Shown: positions 45,666 through 54,918 of the stretch, one piece after another
Position numbering within the stretch: the first letter of the stretch is position 1
Layout of the letters: every line of letters starts with the position of its first letter
From: Photobacterium swingsii
GTDB lineage: Bacteria; Pseudomonadota; Gammaproteobacteria; Enterobacterales; Vibrionaceae
Assembly (NCBI RefSeq): GCF_024346715.1
Contig: NZ_AP024852.1
Span: forward strand, 2,604,001 to 2,668,000
DNA length: 64,000 nt
Direction of reading: 5' to 3'
Notes under the pieces: generated by a model
Databases searched by the model: none
Told to the model about the DNA's origin: nothing
The model's input: only the letters and a program-made list of their open reading frames with translations
Program-made: the position numbers and the translations under genes

Positions 45666-47006
45666 ATGGATATGCTCGCCCAATCGAGATACTTGATCAT
45701 AGATGACAGTAATATGATTCAAAGCGCCACTCGTGCTTTGCTGATCAAACTCGGCGTTCCCACCAACAATATTGTCAGCACCGCCAACGCGCAAGGCGCG
45801 ATCAGAGCATGTCGTAGCCATCGTTTCGATATTCTATTGATCGATCATCATCTAGGCGCTGGAAGCACAGGCTTACAACTGCTGGAATACTTAAGGCTAA
45901 AAGAACTCATCAAGCTACAGACTTTAGTCTTTGTCGTAACAGGGAATGACAGCCAAGATATCTTCTTTGGCTACTCACAGTTTGAGCCTGACGGTTATTT
46001 AATTAAGCCCATCAGAGCAGATGACATCATCAAACGCGTGACTAACGGCTTAACTCGCCAACAATTTTTTTCAACGCTAGAGCAAGCTTTTACAAAAAGT
46101 GGTTTAAATGCTGTAAAACCACTCTTCGCTCAATCGCCGGATCCTGCGACACTCAAAGACTCAATTATCTATATGTCGAACATATTGATAAAAAACACCC
46201 AGTTCACAGAAGCGACCGCTATGCTGAACGGTCTACTCACACTACATGACTATCTGCCTGCACGGATAAAATTGGTCGAGATCAGCCATGCTCAGCAACA
46301 CTATCAAGAGGCACTCGCTCAGGTTGATACACTACTGGACACTAACCCTAGAAATATCAAACTATTACAACTTAAAATTCAAATTTGCCTCTGTGCGCAA
46401 AAATATGAAGATGCACAAGCGCTCATTCAGCAAGTGCTCACGATAAATACCAGTAATATTGCCCTAACGCTCAAAATGGTATGGCTACACATAATTAACC
46501 ATGACATGCATCTAGCCAAGCCTTACATGCTCAGTTTGGCCAGCCTAATCCCTCACTCTATTTGGGATAGTGCTGGTAAACGTGCACTTACGTTGTGGGC
46601 TGATTTCTTTGGCTTACCCAATGATAAATTAGCACTCTGGCGAGCAGAATCCGCATGGCAACGGCTTTCACGCTCAGAGAAGCCAACATCACTACCAAAG
46701 TCCATTTTGAAGCTATGTCGCTGTCTGCAATTACTGCAACTCAATGAGATTGAGGCAGCACGTACACTGCTGGGAAGCATCCGAGAAGACGAGTATCAAC
46801 CATCTGATATTGAAGCATATTTATTACTCTGCTTATGCTATCAAGCCGTTGGTGATAATGAGCGACTTACTCAGTTACGCCAGACTCTCGATACCTCTCT
46901 CTGCCAACAAAATACTGGGCTATCTCGATTACAACAGCAGGCATTACAGAAAATCGATTATCAATCTCTGACGGAAAAGATTGAGTTAGCCAACGCAGAA
47001 CCTTAA
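45666..47006 (+). CDS. Response-regulator receiver with TPR-like output domain
   Basis: A 446-residue protein. The receiver domain (residues 1-125) has the acidic pocket in 'YLIIDDSNMI', the acceptor Asp60 in 'DILLIDHHLG' and the lysine in 'DGYLIKPI'. The rest is helical with TPR-like repeats ('LVEISHAQQHYQEALAQVD', 'IQICLCAQKYEDAQALIQQVL' in parts). There is no DNA-binding or enzymatic domain, so it acts through protein contacts. V. cholerae VieB has this layout. The hybrid kinase gene follows after 35 bases, so the two probably interact. Confidence 0.85.
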   Translation: MDMLAQSRYLIIDDSNMIQSATRALLIKLGVPTNNIVSTANAQGAIRACRSHRFDILLIDHHLGAGSTGLQLLEYLRLKELIKLQTLVFVVTGNDSQDIFFGYSQFEPDGYLIKPIRADDIIKRVTNGLTRQQFFSTLEQAFTKSGLNAVKPLFAQSPDPATLKDSIIYMSNILIKNTQFTEATAMLNGLLTLHDYLPARIKLVEISHAQQHYQEALAQVDTLLDTNPRNIKLLQLKIQICLCAQKYEDAQALIQQVLTINTSNIALTLKMVWLHIINHDMHLAKPYMLSLASLIPHSIWDSAGKRALTLWADFFGLPNDKLALWRAESAWQRLSRSEKPTSLPKSILKLCRCLQLLQLNEIEAARTLLGSIREDEYQPSDIEAYLLLCLCYQAVGDNERLTQLRQTLDTSLCQQNTGLSRLQQQALQKIDYQSLTEKIELANAEP

Positions 47007-47041
47007 CAGAGTACACAGCATAAAATAGACAGGATGTCGCC

Positions 47042-50000
47042 ATGCACTCCAGGCTACAATTTTACATTATTTGTAGAAAGCTCATTCAACACAGCCGAGC
47101 CATTACTCTCATCTTATTGATGACATTACTACCCTCAATGAGCTTAGCCAATTCCACCACGACCCTAGCACTCAAAGATCAGCCCCCTGTACTCAGAGTT
47201 GGTTTGCCCGCTTATGATTTAGTGCCATATAGTTATCAACGAGAAATAAGCAATGGTGGTCTTGTTACCGAAGGCTTGTTGATTACTATGTTGGAGCTAA
47301 TTGCCATACAGGCTGAATTTGAATTTGAAATCCGCCTATACCCCACTTATAGCGATGTCATCAGTGCGTTTAAAGCCAATGAACTCGACATGCTGATAGG
47401 TGTATCCGCCACGTTAGAACGCCAACACTATATGGCATTCAGCGACCCCATGTTCTCTATCCGTCGCGCAGTGATCACCCAGCAAAAAACCATTTCCTCA
47501 TTGCAAGATTTAACCGGAAGTACACTGGCGATTGAAAAAGGTTTTGCACTCAATGAGCTTTTACCTAGCATACTCCCACAGAGCAAAATTCTGACTGAAA
47601 ACAGCAGCCAAGACGCACTGAGTGCCGTCAGAGCGAACCGTTCTGATGGCTATATTGGTGATGCTCTTGCCCTATCAACCATGCTACGCGATCAAAATTT
47701 CAATGACCTCACCCTTTCAGTCCTGCCCGATCTTCCCGCTGATCATCTGCATATCGCGGTTCAAAAAGGCAAGCATAAGCTACTGACTCGCATCAACTTT
47801 GCACTGGAAGATATAAAAGATAACGCACTACAAGCAATTTATAACCAATGGCTTACCCCTTCTCAACACACTATGATGGTCAATTACGGACAAATTGGCC
47901 TCACACAAGATGAACAAAACTGGTTAGAGCAACACCCGCAGATCAGCGTTGGAGTACATCGCCGTTGGGCACCTTTCGATTTTATTAATAGGAAAAATCA
48001 ACACGACGGTTTAAGCGCCGATGTACTCAACTTACTCGGTAACATGCTTAGCGTACAATTTACACCAACAGCACAACCTGAATTTTCTTCGACCCAAGAA
48101 GCGTTCGCTGACGGCGAGTTAATGATGCTCGCCGCCACCACGCCAACTAAAGAGACGCTGCGAGTCATGGATTTTTCCCTTCCTTACACCTATGAACCTT
48201 GGGTGATCTTGAGTCGTGCTGATCAGCTCACTAATTTTATGCCAAGCAGCACAGAGCGAGTCGCCATAATTACAGGTTCAGGTGGAGAGGCCCTTTTACC
48301 CACACTATGCCTGAGCTGTGTACCTGTCCCCTTTATTAACCATGTATCCGCTTTCCAAGCACTACAAAAAAGTGAGGTCGACAACGCTCTCGCCTCACTA
48401 CACTTCGCATCAGAGTTACTGCATACCGATTATGTCGGGCAATTTAAGATCAGTGGAAAAATCAGCGAACAGAATCAAGTACCACTCAGTTTTGCGATCA
48501 ATTTTCGTCACCCCATGCTACTCAGCATCATCAATAAGGCTATCGGGGCAATTCCTGCTTCAGAGTTATCCCGTCTAGAAAAAAAATGGCTGACATACGA
48601 ATACCAAGAGGGCTTATCACCGCGTGAAGTGGCGAAATGGGCAGGATTACTCACACTGCTCATCACTGTAGTGATCACCTGCATCGTCCTTTGGAACCGT
48701 AAAATGGCAGAGGAGATCCAACAACGAAAACAAGCAGAATTACGGGCCAAAGCCGCTGAATTACATCTGCACAAATTAGCAGATAACATCGATGGTGTGG
48801 TGCTCCAGCATGTCCAAACACTCGTCGATCGTCCTTTGCATTTTCACTACAGCTTTGTCAGTGCAGGAGTACAAGATATGTTTGGCTTTGATGTCGCCAC
48901 CGTCGAAGCAAACCCGCATTGTTTATTTGAACAAATTATCGCCTTAGATTATGACGAACTTGAAAGCAGCATGCTGTTAGCCTTACAGCTGGGGCACTGG
49001 GAAAGTGAGCGGAAAATAAAGGGGGATGATGGCAAAAATAAATGGGTCCAATTCAAAAGCCAAATTACTGCGCGAGATGCACATAGTTATGATTGGAATA
49101 CAGTGATTACCGATATATCACTGCTAAAACAACAGCAGCTTGCGTTAGAAAATGCTCGCCATAAGGCCGAAATCGCTACCGCGGCAAAGTCACAGTTTCT
49201 TGCCACCATTAGCCATGAAGTGCGTACGCCTATTAGTGGTATTCTTGGTTTATTGGAACTGATGCAGGAACACACCTTAAACGATGAACTGCAAAGCCTA
49301 CATGGCGGCTTAAACCAATCAGCACGAAATCTACTTCACATCGTTAACGATGTATTAGATTATTCTAAAATTGAAGCAGGAAAACTGGACATAAACCCGA
49401 CCGATATTGAACTGGGAAAAGTGCTGACCCGCATTGTGCAACCGCAATCAATCCATGCACAACAAAAAGGACTCGCGTTCCATTATTGGCAAGATCCTCG
49501 TCTTGCGCAGTGGCTGTTTGCAGATGATATTCGCATTCATCAAATTTTAAATAATTTTCTAAACAACGCGATTAAGTTCACCGAGCATGGTGTTGTTTCG
49601 TTATCGGTTGATGTACTAGATAGTCCAGTAGAAGGGCATACAGAGGGCCAACCATCAAGCCAACAGATAAAATTAACCGTCAGCGATACGGGTATTGGCA
49701 TCCCCAAAGACAAGCAACACGCACTGTTTCAACCCTTTGAACAGGCAGACAGTACCACCAGCCGTCGCTTTGGCGGTACAGGGCTTGGCCTCGCTATCGC
49801 GCGAAAACTGATCGAGCAGATGCAAGGAACGCTACAGCTAGAGAGTGAAGAAGGAAAAGGTAGCCAATTTAGCGTCACCTTTGAGATACCACTTAGCCAG
49901 CAACAACCGGAAACGCCCAAGGCGTTAGCCTTGCCCCCTATAGCTAGGTGTCATGCCACACGACCACCCCAAACATGCAAGAGTAATCACTGCTTAATTC

Positions 50001-51616
50001 TGGGCTACTTTATTCAGCAGGAAGAACTGTGCCGTTATCTTAAACATCTGGGTTACTCCCTTCAGTTCATTAAAGCTGAGCACCTCGATTTATTGCAATC
50101 CCAGATTGAAGCATACCAACCTCAACAGGTGATCATTGCCATGTCACTCTGGCAGCAGCTAGCCATCACAGATGCTTGGGTACAGCAACTCACCGTTAGT
50201 AGCAACATCATCGTCATAAATCAAAACCCCATGTTATCGCCAGAACCACTTGGTATGTCATGGTGCTTATCGGTCAACCCACTTTTGCCTGATAACCTTA
50301 TCCATGTACTGACTAAACCTGTGAGCCACGAGCCAATCATTACCCAGGCTGACAATCATCACTCGAATCATTTACCCGCAGAAAGTCGAGAACAGGCAGA
50401 AGATGCAGGTCGTCTCATTTTGGTCGCTGAAGATCACCCGATCAATCAGCAAGTGATCAGAAAACAGCTTGAACGCATAGGAGTGCAGGCAGATATTGTT
50501 GAAAATGGCGTACAGGCGCTTGAATCGCTAAACACTCACCGCTACGGACTACTACTTACCGATTGCCACATGCCTGAAATGGATGGCTATACCTTAGCTG
50601 CGTCTATTCGTTCGCAAGAAACTCGCTGTGAAGAGCGCTTTTCTAGTGCTATAACGCCAAGTGAACTGATTGAAATGGGCCGCAGTTTTTCAGCTCAATA
50701 TGAAGCGCTCTTGCAAGCCGAGAAACACAAGCTTGCGCACTTCGATCCAAAAAACAGATGGCAGCTGCCGATAGTGGCACTGACCGCCAATGCGGTGCAA
50801 GGCGAAGATGCCCATTGTTTTGAACACGGTATGAATGACTTTCTTGTTAAACCAGTTTCGATAGAGCAGCTACGCATAACCATAGAAAAATGGCTGCCCC
50901 CTTATAATGAACCAAGCATTGATCAGACAGTTGACATCGAAAATTCTACTGTTGAAGCTGAAGATGCAGCACGCGAAGGCAAGTACAGTGAAACTGACAG
51001 CGCAGATCTCAGCGAAACTATCAGCCAAGACATGACCGATGACTTTTCCAGTTTATTCGGGACAATTGATAGTGCATTTCATCAAGCCAATAGCGAGTCA
51101 CGTCAAGACTCTAGTGACCGTTCAAGTGACAGCTCAAATACAGGACCAAGCCTCGCAATAAATAATAATGCTCAGCAAGCTAACCAAACGGCATGCCTTT
51201 CACCACAAGTACAAATTAATAAGCCCTTGCTATTAGCGCTCTTTGGCGATGAAAGCACAGTCGATAACTTAATAGCTGAGTTTATCGATAGCCATCTAAA
51301 AGATATGACGCAGCTGACAGAAGCCCTGAGCCAAGATTATTACCAACAAGCATCAGAAATCGCTCACCGCATGAAAGGCTCAGCCAAAATGATCGCTTGT
51401 GATGAGATAGCCGTCCCTCTAGGGCATATTGAAACCTTGGCGTTAGCTAGGTTTAACCAGTGCGTTGCACAGCAGGAACTTGGCCTGAATCAAAATGAGA
51501 CAGCCAGTATAGATAGAGAACTTAATGAATTCATCAAGCAGCTAGAGGTAGAGACCAGCGATTTATTAGCTAGCCAGAAGTGGGAAGAACAAAATCGATC
51601 ACACGAGCGCAATTAA
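47042..51616 (+). CDS. BvgS/EvgS-like hybrid sensor histidine kinase
   Basis: A 1524-residue membrane kinase. Domains in order: an N-terminal signal/anchor; two periplasmic SBP_bac_3 Venus-flytrap domains (about 50-275 and 300-530); a membrane helix (about 533-555); a PAS-like domain (about 580-700); HisKA with His725 in 'ATISHEVRTPISGI'; an ATPase domain ('DTGIGIPKDK', 'FGGTGLGLAIARK'); a degenerate receiver-like segment (about 980-1100); a receiver with Asp1174 in 'LLTDCHMPEMDGY' and Lys1270 in 'DFLVKPVS'; an acidic Ser-rich linker; and an Hpt domain with His1442 in 'EIAHRMKGSAK'. The receiver contains an unusual insertion (see findings). The ligand is unknown. Confidence 0.9.
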   Translation: MHSRLQFYIICRKLIQHSRAITLILLMTLLPSMSLANSTTTLALKDQPPVLRVGLPAYDLVPYSYQREISNGGLVTEGLLITMLELIAIQAEFEFEIRLYPTYSDVISAFKANELDMLIGVSATLERQHYMAFSDPMFSIRRAVITQQKTISSLQDLTGSTLAIEKGFALNELLPSILPQSKILTENSSQDALSAVRANRSDGYIGDALALSTMLRDQNFNDLTLSVLPDLPADHLHIAVQKGKHKLLTRINFALEDIKDNALQAIYNQWLTPSQHTMMVNYGQIGLTQDEQNWLEQHPQISVGVHRRWAPFDFINRKNQHDGLSADVLNLLGNMLSVQFTPTAQPEFSSTQEAFADGELMMLAATTPTKETLRVMDFSLPYTYEPWVILSRADQLTNFMPSSTERVAIITGSGGEALLPTLCLSCVPVPFINHVSAFQALQKSEVDNALASLHFASELLHTDYVGQFKISGKISEQNQVPLSFAINFRHPMLLSIINKAIGAIPASELSRLEKKWLTYEYQEGLSPREVAKWAGLLTLLITVVITCIVLWNRKMAEEIQQRKQAELRAKAAELHLHKLADNIDGVVLQHVQTLVDRPLHFHYSFVSAGVQDMFGFDVATVEANPHCLFEQIIALDYDELESSMLLALQLGHWESERKIKGDDGKNKWVQFKSQITARDAHSYDWNTVITDISLLKQQQLALENARHKAEIATAAKSQFLATISHEVRTPISGILGLLELMQEHTLNDELQSLHGGLNQSARNLLHIVNDVLDYSKIEAGKLDINPTDIELGKVLTRIVQPQSIHAQQKGLAFHYWQDPRLAQWLFADDIRIHQILNNFLNNAIKFTEHGVVSLSVDVLDSPVEGHTEGQPSSQQIKLTVSDTGIGIPKDKQHALFQPFEQADSTTSRRFGGTGLGLAIARKLIEQMQGTLQLESEEGKGSQFSVTFEIPLSQQQPETPKALALPPIARCHATRPPQTCKSNHCLILGYFIQQEELCRYLKHLGYSLQFIKAEHLDLLQSQIEAYQPQQVIIAMSLWQQLAITDAWVQQLTVSSNIIVINQNPMLSPEPLGMSWCLSVNPLLPDNLIHVLTKPVSHEPIITQADNHHSNHLPAESREQAEDAGRLILVAEDHPINQQVIRKQLERIGVQADIVENGVQALESLNTHRYGLLLTDCHMPEMDGYTLAASIRSQETRCEERFSSAITPSELIEMGRSFSAQYEALLQAEKHKLAHFDPKNRWQLPIVALTANAVQGEDAHCFEHGMNDFLVKPVSIEQLRITIEKWLPPYNEPSIDQTVDIENSTVEAEDAAREGKYSETDSADLSETISQDMTDDFSSLFGTIDSAFHQANSESRQDSSDRSSDSSNTGPSLAINNNAQQANQTACLSPQVQINKPLLLALFGDESTVDNLIAEFIDSHLKDMTQLTEALSQDYYQQASEIAHRMKGSAKMIACDEIAVPLGHIETLALARFNQCVAQQELGLNQNETASIDRELNEFIKQLEVETSDLLASQKWEEQNRSHERN

Positions 51617-51625
51617 GCAAACAGC

Positions 51626-51655
51626 TACAAAAAGCCCCGCAAAAATGCAGGGCTT
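51626..51655 (-). terminator. Terminator of grxD (weakly bidirectional)
   Basis: agcccc-gca / tgc-agggct around aaaa. On the minus strand ttttt follows 30 bases past the grxD stop. On the plus strand the T-run after the kinase gene is poor. Confidence 0.75.
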
Positions 51656-51684
51656 CTAAATGCTTAGTGCAGTTATATCAGCAA

Positions 51685-52023
51685 TTATTCTGCTGCTTCA
51701 CCGTCACGACGAGCAGCAGCTTCTTTAACAAGCGGCTGAAGCTCACCTTTTTGGAACATTTCGATGATGATGTCACAACCACCAATTAGCTCACCTTCAA
51801 CCCATAGTTGTGGGAAAGTTGGCCATTGTGCGTATGCAGGAAGCTCAGCACGGATATCAGGGTTTTGTAGGATATCAACGTAAGCAAACTTCTCGCCACA
51901 ACCCATCAGTGCTTGAGAGGCTTGTGAAGAAAAACCACAGCTAGGTAGTTTTGGCGAGCCTTTCATGTACAACAAGATTGCGTTTTCAGAGATCTGCTGC
52001 TTAATTTTATCGATGGTTTCCAT
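51685..52023 (-). CDS. grxD: Monothiol glutaredoxin Grx4
   Basis: A 112-residue monothiol glutaredoxin (E. coli GrxD 115) that carries 2Fe-2S clusters and works with BolA proteins and iron homeostasis. The active-site motif is 'PKLPSCGFSSQASQAL' (CGFS), followed by 'AYVDILQNPDIRAELP', 'WPTFPQLWVEGELIGGCDII' and a short helical tail. It is divergent from sodB. Confidence 0.96.
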   Translation of the reverse strand: METIDKIKQQISENAILLYMKGSPKLPSCGFSSQASQALMGCGEKFAYVDILQNPDIRAELPAYAQWPTFPQLWVEGELIGGCDIIIEMFQKGELQPLVKEAAARRDGEAAE

Positions 52024-52332
52024 AACTTCCTCTTACGACCAATTGCTTATCTTTAAGTATATCTACTTGATGGGGGCTTTGCCGTTATAAAACAAGCCTA
52101 CCAAATAAATCTTTTAACGCGTCATTCTACTCGTTCAGGCGTAGGAAAAAAACGCCTAAAAATTTTAAGGTTAATTTTTTAAGGCCAACCCTTTTAATAA
52201 AGTAAAAACTTGCTAAAATAGCTGTGTCAGTTTTAAAAAATAAAATAATTGGTAGTAACTCCCATGAAGAGGTACTACAGGAAGCAATGTCGAGGGCTTG
52301 CCCTCTCAAATACCAAAATGGAGATCCGAGCA
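52024..52332. other. 309-base divergent region between grxD and sodB
   Basis: It holds the promoters of both genes. Around 52135-52158 a hairpin-like aggcgt/acgcct sits around an A-run, of unknown role. No gene is supported; the open frames here are chance. Confidence 0.45.
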
Positions 52333-52917
52333 ATGGCATTTGAATTACCAGCTCTACCGTACGCTATCAACGCACTTGAACCACATATCTCTCAAGAAAC
52401 ACTAGAATTTCACCACGGCAAACACCACAACACTTACGTGGTTAAGCTAAATGGTCTAGTTGAAGGTACTGAGCTTGCTGAAAAATCACTAGAAGAAATC
52501 ATCAAGACTTCTACTGGTGGCGTATTCAACAATGCTGCACAAATCTGGAACCACACTTTCTACTGGCACTGTCTAAGCCCTAACGCTGGCGGTGAACCAA
52601 CAGGTGACGTTGCAGACGCAATTGCTAAATCATTTGGTTCTTTCGAAGAATTCAAAGCAAAATTCACAGATTCTGCAATCAACAACTTCGGTTCATCTTG
52701 GACTTGGTTAGTGAAAAAAGCAGACGGCTCTCTAGACATCGTAAACACGTCTAACGCTGCAACACCACTAACAGAAGAAGGTGTTACACCACTTCTAACT
52801 GTTGACCTGTGGGAACACGCTTACTACATCGATTTCCGTAACGTTCGTCCTGATTACATGGCTGCTTTCTGGGCACTTGTAAACTGGGAATTCGTAGCGA
52901 AAAACCTAGCGGCTTAA
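52333..52917 (+). CDS. sodB: Iron superoxide dismutase
   Basis: A 194-residue Fe-type dismutase (E. coli SodB 193). Fe-type residues: 'NNAAQIWNHTFYWHCLSPNA' with the Gln of AAQ, and 'FGSSWTWLVKKADG'. Metal ligands are in 'EFHHGKHHNTYV', 'WNHTFYW' and 'LWEHAYYIDF'. The ATG at 52333 is chosen because its product MAFELPALPYAINALEPHI lines up with the family. Longer readings to 52249 are unlikely. It uses iron, whereas sodA at 36210 is Mn-type and Fur-controlled, so the two enzymes should alternate with iron supply. Confidence 0.95.
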   Translation: MAFELPALPYAINALEPHISQETLEFHHGKHHNTYVVKLNGLVEGTELAEKSLEEIIKTSTGGVFNNAAQIWNHTFYWHCLSPNAGGEPTGDVADAIAKSFGSFEEFKAKFTDSAINNFGSSWTWLVKKADGSLDIVNTSNAATPLTEEGVTPLLTVDLWEHAYYIDFRNVRPDYMAAFWALVNWEFVAKNLAA

Positions 52918-52963
52918 TTTAGCCCTAGTTATCACTTCGGTGATAAATATTTCCCCCAATGAA

Positions 52964-52991
52964 AAAGACCTCGCATGCGAGGTCTTTTTGT
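52964..52991. terminator. Bidirectional terminator between sodB and asd
   Basis: A perfect 24-base palindrome (aaagacctcg/cgaggtcttt around catg) with T-runs on both strands. Confidence 0.92.
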
Positions 52992-53077
52992 ATGTATCCA
53001 TTTGTATCTAGCTATTTTCAATACCGTCACGATAACGATCGCTCATCGTTAACTAAGCAATCGTCAGCATGCCATCG

Positions 53078-54196
53078 CTAAGCTTTTTCAGACAATATGA
53101 TACGAAGCGTACGACGAAGTGGCTCTGCCGCCCCCCATAACAACTGGTCACCAACCGTAAAGGCATTCAGGTAGTCATCACCCATTGCTAATTTGCGTAA
53201 ACGACCAACAGGCACAGATAGTGTCCCTGTTACTTTCGCAGGGCTTAGTTCTTGAACTGTCACATCACGATCATTAGGGATCACTTTAACCCAGTCATTA
53301 TGTGAGGCGATCATGCCTTCGATTTCATCTAACGGCACACCTTGCTTCAGTTTGATGGTTAATGCCTGGCTATGACAACGCATAGCACCAATACGTACAC
53401 ATGTCCCGTCAATCGGGATAGGCTTGGCGTCTAGCCCTAAAATCTTGTTGGTTTCAACCGAAGCTTTCCACTCTTCTTTTGACTGACCGTTGTCGCGCTT
53501 CACATCAATCCAAGGGATCAATGAACCCGCAAGTGGCACACCAAACTCTTGAGCAGGGAAGCTAGAAGATCGCAGCGTTTCAGCCACTTTACGATCTATG
53601 TCTAAAATAGAGGTTGATGGATCAGCCAACTCGCTCGTCACGGTATCGTTGATCACACCCATCTGACTGATTAACTCACGCATATTCTTCGCGCCAGCAC
53701 CAGAAGCCGCTTGATAGGTTTGTGACGTCATCCACTCAACGAGGCCTGCTTTATATAAGCCACCAACGGCCATCAACATCAAGCTAACCGTACAGTTACC
53801 ACCAACAAAAGTTTTTGTTCCGGAGTGAATACCCTGCTGAATCTGATCAAAGTTAACAGGATCTAGCGTAATAATGGCATCGTCTTTCATGCGCAATGTA
53901 GAAGCCGCATCAATCCAATACCCTTTCCAACCAGCTTGGCGTAATGCTGGGTATACTTTCTCGGTGTAGCTGCCCCCCTGACAAGTCACGATAGCATCAA
54001 GCTGTTTCAAGCTATCAATGTCAAACGCATCTTGCAGTAAGCCTGCATCCTTCCCATAGTTTGGTGCAGGAATACCTACTTGTGAGGTTGTGTAAAAGGT
54101 TGGCTCGATGTGATCAAAATCTCGCTCTTCTACCATTCGCTGCATGAGCACAGAGCCCACCATGCCACGCCAACCGACTAATCCTACTTTCATCAT
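53078..54196 (-). CDS. asd: Aspartate-semialdehyde dehydrogenase
   Basis: A 372-residue enzyme of the lysine/threonine/methionine/diaminopimelate pathway (E. coli Asd 367). The N-terminus '[20 protein letters not shown]' is the NADP-binding loop. The catalytic cysteine is in '[16 protein letters not shown]', the histidine in '[15 protein letters not shown]'. '[16 protein letters not shown]' is also typical of the gammaproteobacterial type. Two adjacent ATGs begin the frame (54196 and 54193) and either could be used. It is monocistronic. Confidence 0.96.
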   Translation of the reverse strand: MMKVGLVGWRGMVGSVLMQRMVEERDFDHIEPTFYTTSQVGIPAPNYGKDAGLLQDAFDIDSLKQLDAIVTCQGGSYTEKVYPALRQAGWKGYWIDAASTLRMKDDAIITLDPVNFDQIQQGIHSGTKTFVGGNCTVSLMLMAVGGLYKAGLVEWMTSQTYQAASGAGAKNMRELISQMGVINDTVTSELADPSTSILDIDRKVAETLRSSSFPAQEFGVPLAGSLIPWIDVKRDNGQSKEEWKASVETNKILGLDAKPIPIDGTCVRIGAMRCHSQALTIKLKQGVPLDEIEGMIASHNDWVKVIPNDRDVTVQELSPAKVTGTLSVPVGRLRKLAMGDDYLNAFTVGDQLLWGAAEPLRRTLRIILSEKA

Positions 54197-54918
54197 TACT
54201 TACTACGCTCCCTGTTATTCATTCGCAGTCCCATCTATAGAGTTTTAAGGCACGAAAAACAAGCAAATTTTGTAATTAAACATGCATAACGCAGTTATTC
54301 AAAACAAGAGCAAGTGATAGCAATAATAAAGTAGACGAAAGATGTCGACATGGCTTCTTACAATTCCTCCTAGATTAAAGCAACAGTTAAACTGGGCTAC
54401 TAAACAAACAACTCCTGTTTAAATTGCCACCTACCTTTTTACTTTGCGATGATTTTAACAACCAAGATGCATCTAAAACTGGTAACAGCAAAAATCATGG
54501 ATATTTACTTTTTTTGAATTAACGCTCACACCCTGATAACCTACGCGACCGCAATATTTGAGATTAATATTCCGAGGCATCTCGCCAGATACAGTTATTA
54601 AATCTATATATCGCGATTAAACAAACAATGTTACATCAGTTAAAAAACAAGCAAAGCACAACAAAGCAACCAATATTTAACAGTAATTAAATATATAAGC
54701 GGCATTTTTATCATTCTTAATTGATAGGAAGGATAAGAGTCACAGAAAGGCACATTATCTATCGCGATACTAAAACCATTCCGATAGAGTAGCGCCGATT
54801 AAAAACGAGGCTGACGTGCTAACACGTTAACCATCACAATTACATTTATTAACTTCATGATGAAGCTAATTTTAGGGTTTACCCTCTTACACAGCTCGAA
54901 TACACAAGGTTAAGAAGT
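54197..54918. other. 722-base divergent region between asd and nhaC
   Basis: A long AT-rich stretch without a supported gene. It contains promoters for asd and nhaC. I looked for a lysine riboswitch on both strands and did not find the conserved core. A GGT-free leader ends in aaggttaagaagt ahead of the nhaC ATG, which gives its ribosome site. Confidence 0.45.

Noticed and set aside
45666-51616. A complete VieSAB system
   Set aside because: The receiver-TPR protein resembles VieB, but no VieA-like EAL regulator is present and the kinase has two solute-binding domains typical of BvgS/EvgS, so I did not use the vie names.
54782-54918. Possible lysine riboswitch ahead of nhaC
   Set aside because: A short stretch (agagtagcgccgattaaaa) faintly recalls the consensus, but the rest of the conserved core and the needed length of about 175 bases before the ATG are absent.
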